The notes beneath the pieces are model-generated. The model had not been told where the DNA came from. It saw only the letters and a list, made by a program, of their open reading frames with translations, and did no database searches. Below, in pieces: positions 63,802-64,000 of a DNA stretch of 64,000 nt. This DNA comes from Rodentibacter heidelbergensis (GTDB lineage: Bacteria > Pseudomonadota > Gammaproteobacteria > Enterobacterales > Pasteurellaceae), in contig NZ_MLHH01000003.1 in the NCBI RefSeq assembly GCF_002000125.1, positions 179,336-243,335 on the forward strand, given 5' to 3'. The position numbers were made by a program, and so were the translations under genes. Within the stretch, counting starts at the first letter, position 1. Each line of letters starts with the position of its first letter.

Positions 63802-64000
63802 GGGGCTGTCCTAGATAACGACTAAAAACTCTATTTAGGTTAAGATAGCCAAATGAGAAAAAGTCGTCTAAGTCAGCACAAACAAAATAAACTTATTGAG
63901 CTGTTTGTTGCAGGTGTTACTGCTCGAACAGCCGCTGAATTGGTAAATGTAAACAAAACGACCGCAGCCTATTACTTCCACCGTCTACGATTACTCATCT
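63802..64000 (+). mobile_element. IS1016/IS1595-family insertion sequence (5' end, cut by window)
   Basis: The end GGGGCTGTCCTAGATAAC begins at 63802, as in IS1016-type elements (from memory of this family's terminal repeat). The eight bases before it (AAAATTTT, 63794-63801) are a candidate target-site duplication, whose second copy would lie outside. The transposase start follows at 63853. Confidence 0.85.
63853..64000 (+). CDS. IS1016/IS1595-family transposase (partial)
   Basis: The first 49 codons are present: MRKSRLSQHKQNKLIELFVA, then GVTARTAAELVNVNKTTAAY and YFHRLRLLI. This is the helix-turn-helix lead of IS1595-group transposases common in Neisseria and Haemophilus. Intactness cannot be judged because the window ends. 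Confidence 0.88.
   Translation, partial: MRKSRLSQHKQNKLIELFVAGVTARTAAELVNVNKTTAAYYFHRLRLLI

Overview
The window is about 64 kb of a Pasteurellaceae chromosome. The main evidence is the Haemophilus-type DNA uptake signal sequence (USS; AAGTGCGGT or its complement), which recurs throughout, often as inverted pairs that form terminators. Gene content agrees: tmcA/mfd, roxA/xseA/pth/ychF, norM/ribE and ffh/corB blocks of the Haemophilus-Aggregatibacter kind. A complete mannose PTS argues against H. influenzae itself; I do not assign a species. No tRNA, rRNA or CRISPR array was seen.

Layout: 1-4053 (minus) mfd (truncated by the window edge), a small DUF5363-like gene and tmcA. 4319-7399 (plus) manXYZ plus a small membrane protein behind a terminator. 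7514-8103 a HI1419/HI1420-type toxin-antitoxin pair. 8249-16180 a nine-gene iron/redox operon: FTR1 permease, P19 periplasmic protein, DUF2318 membrane protein, two FtsX-type permeases, an ABC ATPase, a TlpA-like thioredoxin and a small cytochrome c. The first eight match the Campylobacter P19/FTR1 iron-uptake arrangement. Next come a lipoprotein (16284) and a 1656-residue trimeric autotransporter (17279-22249) with a perfect FNR box upstream. 22425-30556 holds mltB and a surface-glycan locus split into two divergent arms. 30715-31393 is a second toxin-antitoxin pair. 31482-39108 is housekeeping: xseA, roxA, rnfH, an EamA-transporter remnant, pth, ychF, a uracil-glycosylase-family gene, norM and ribE.

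The most remarkable part is 39130-56348: a two-partner-secretion contact-dependent inhibition (CDI) locus on the minus strand. It contains cdiB, a 3143-residue cdiA and an overlapping immunity gene. Behind these lies a train of promoterless toxin/immunity cassettes: an orphan toxin tail with a two-helix membrane immunity protein; an 811-residue 3' fragment of a second cdiA with its own VENN toxin tail; two paralogous membrane-anchored immunity genes; and a last VENN remnant broken by a stop codon. An IS481-type element sits at the end. The large fragment begins at a 36-bp exact repeat of the main cdiA, so homologous exchange could swap the effector delivered. The toxin and immunity segments are visibly AT-richer than their surroundings.

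56684-63717 is again ordinary: a nucleobase permease behind a PurR-like operator, corB, ypjD, ffh, a small Cys-rich protein, an AEC transporter and a small membrane protein. The window ends inside an IS1016/IS1595-type element (63802 onward).
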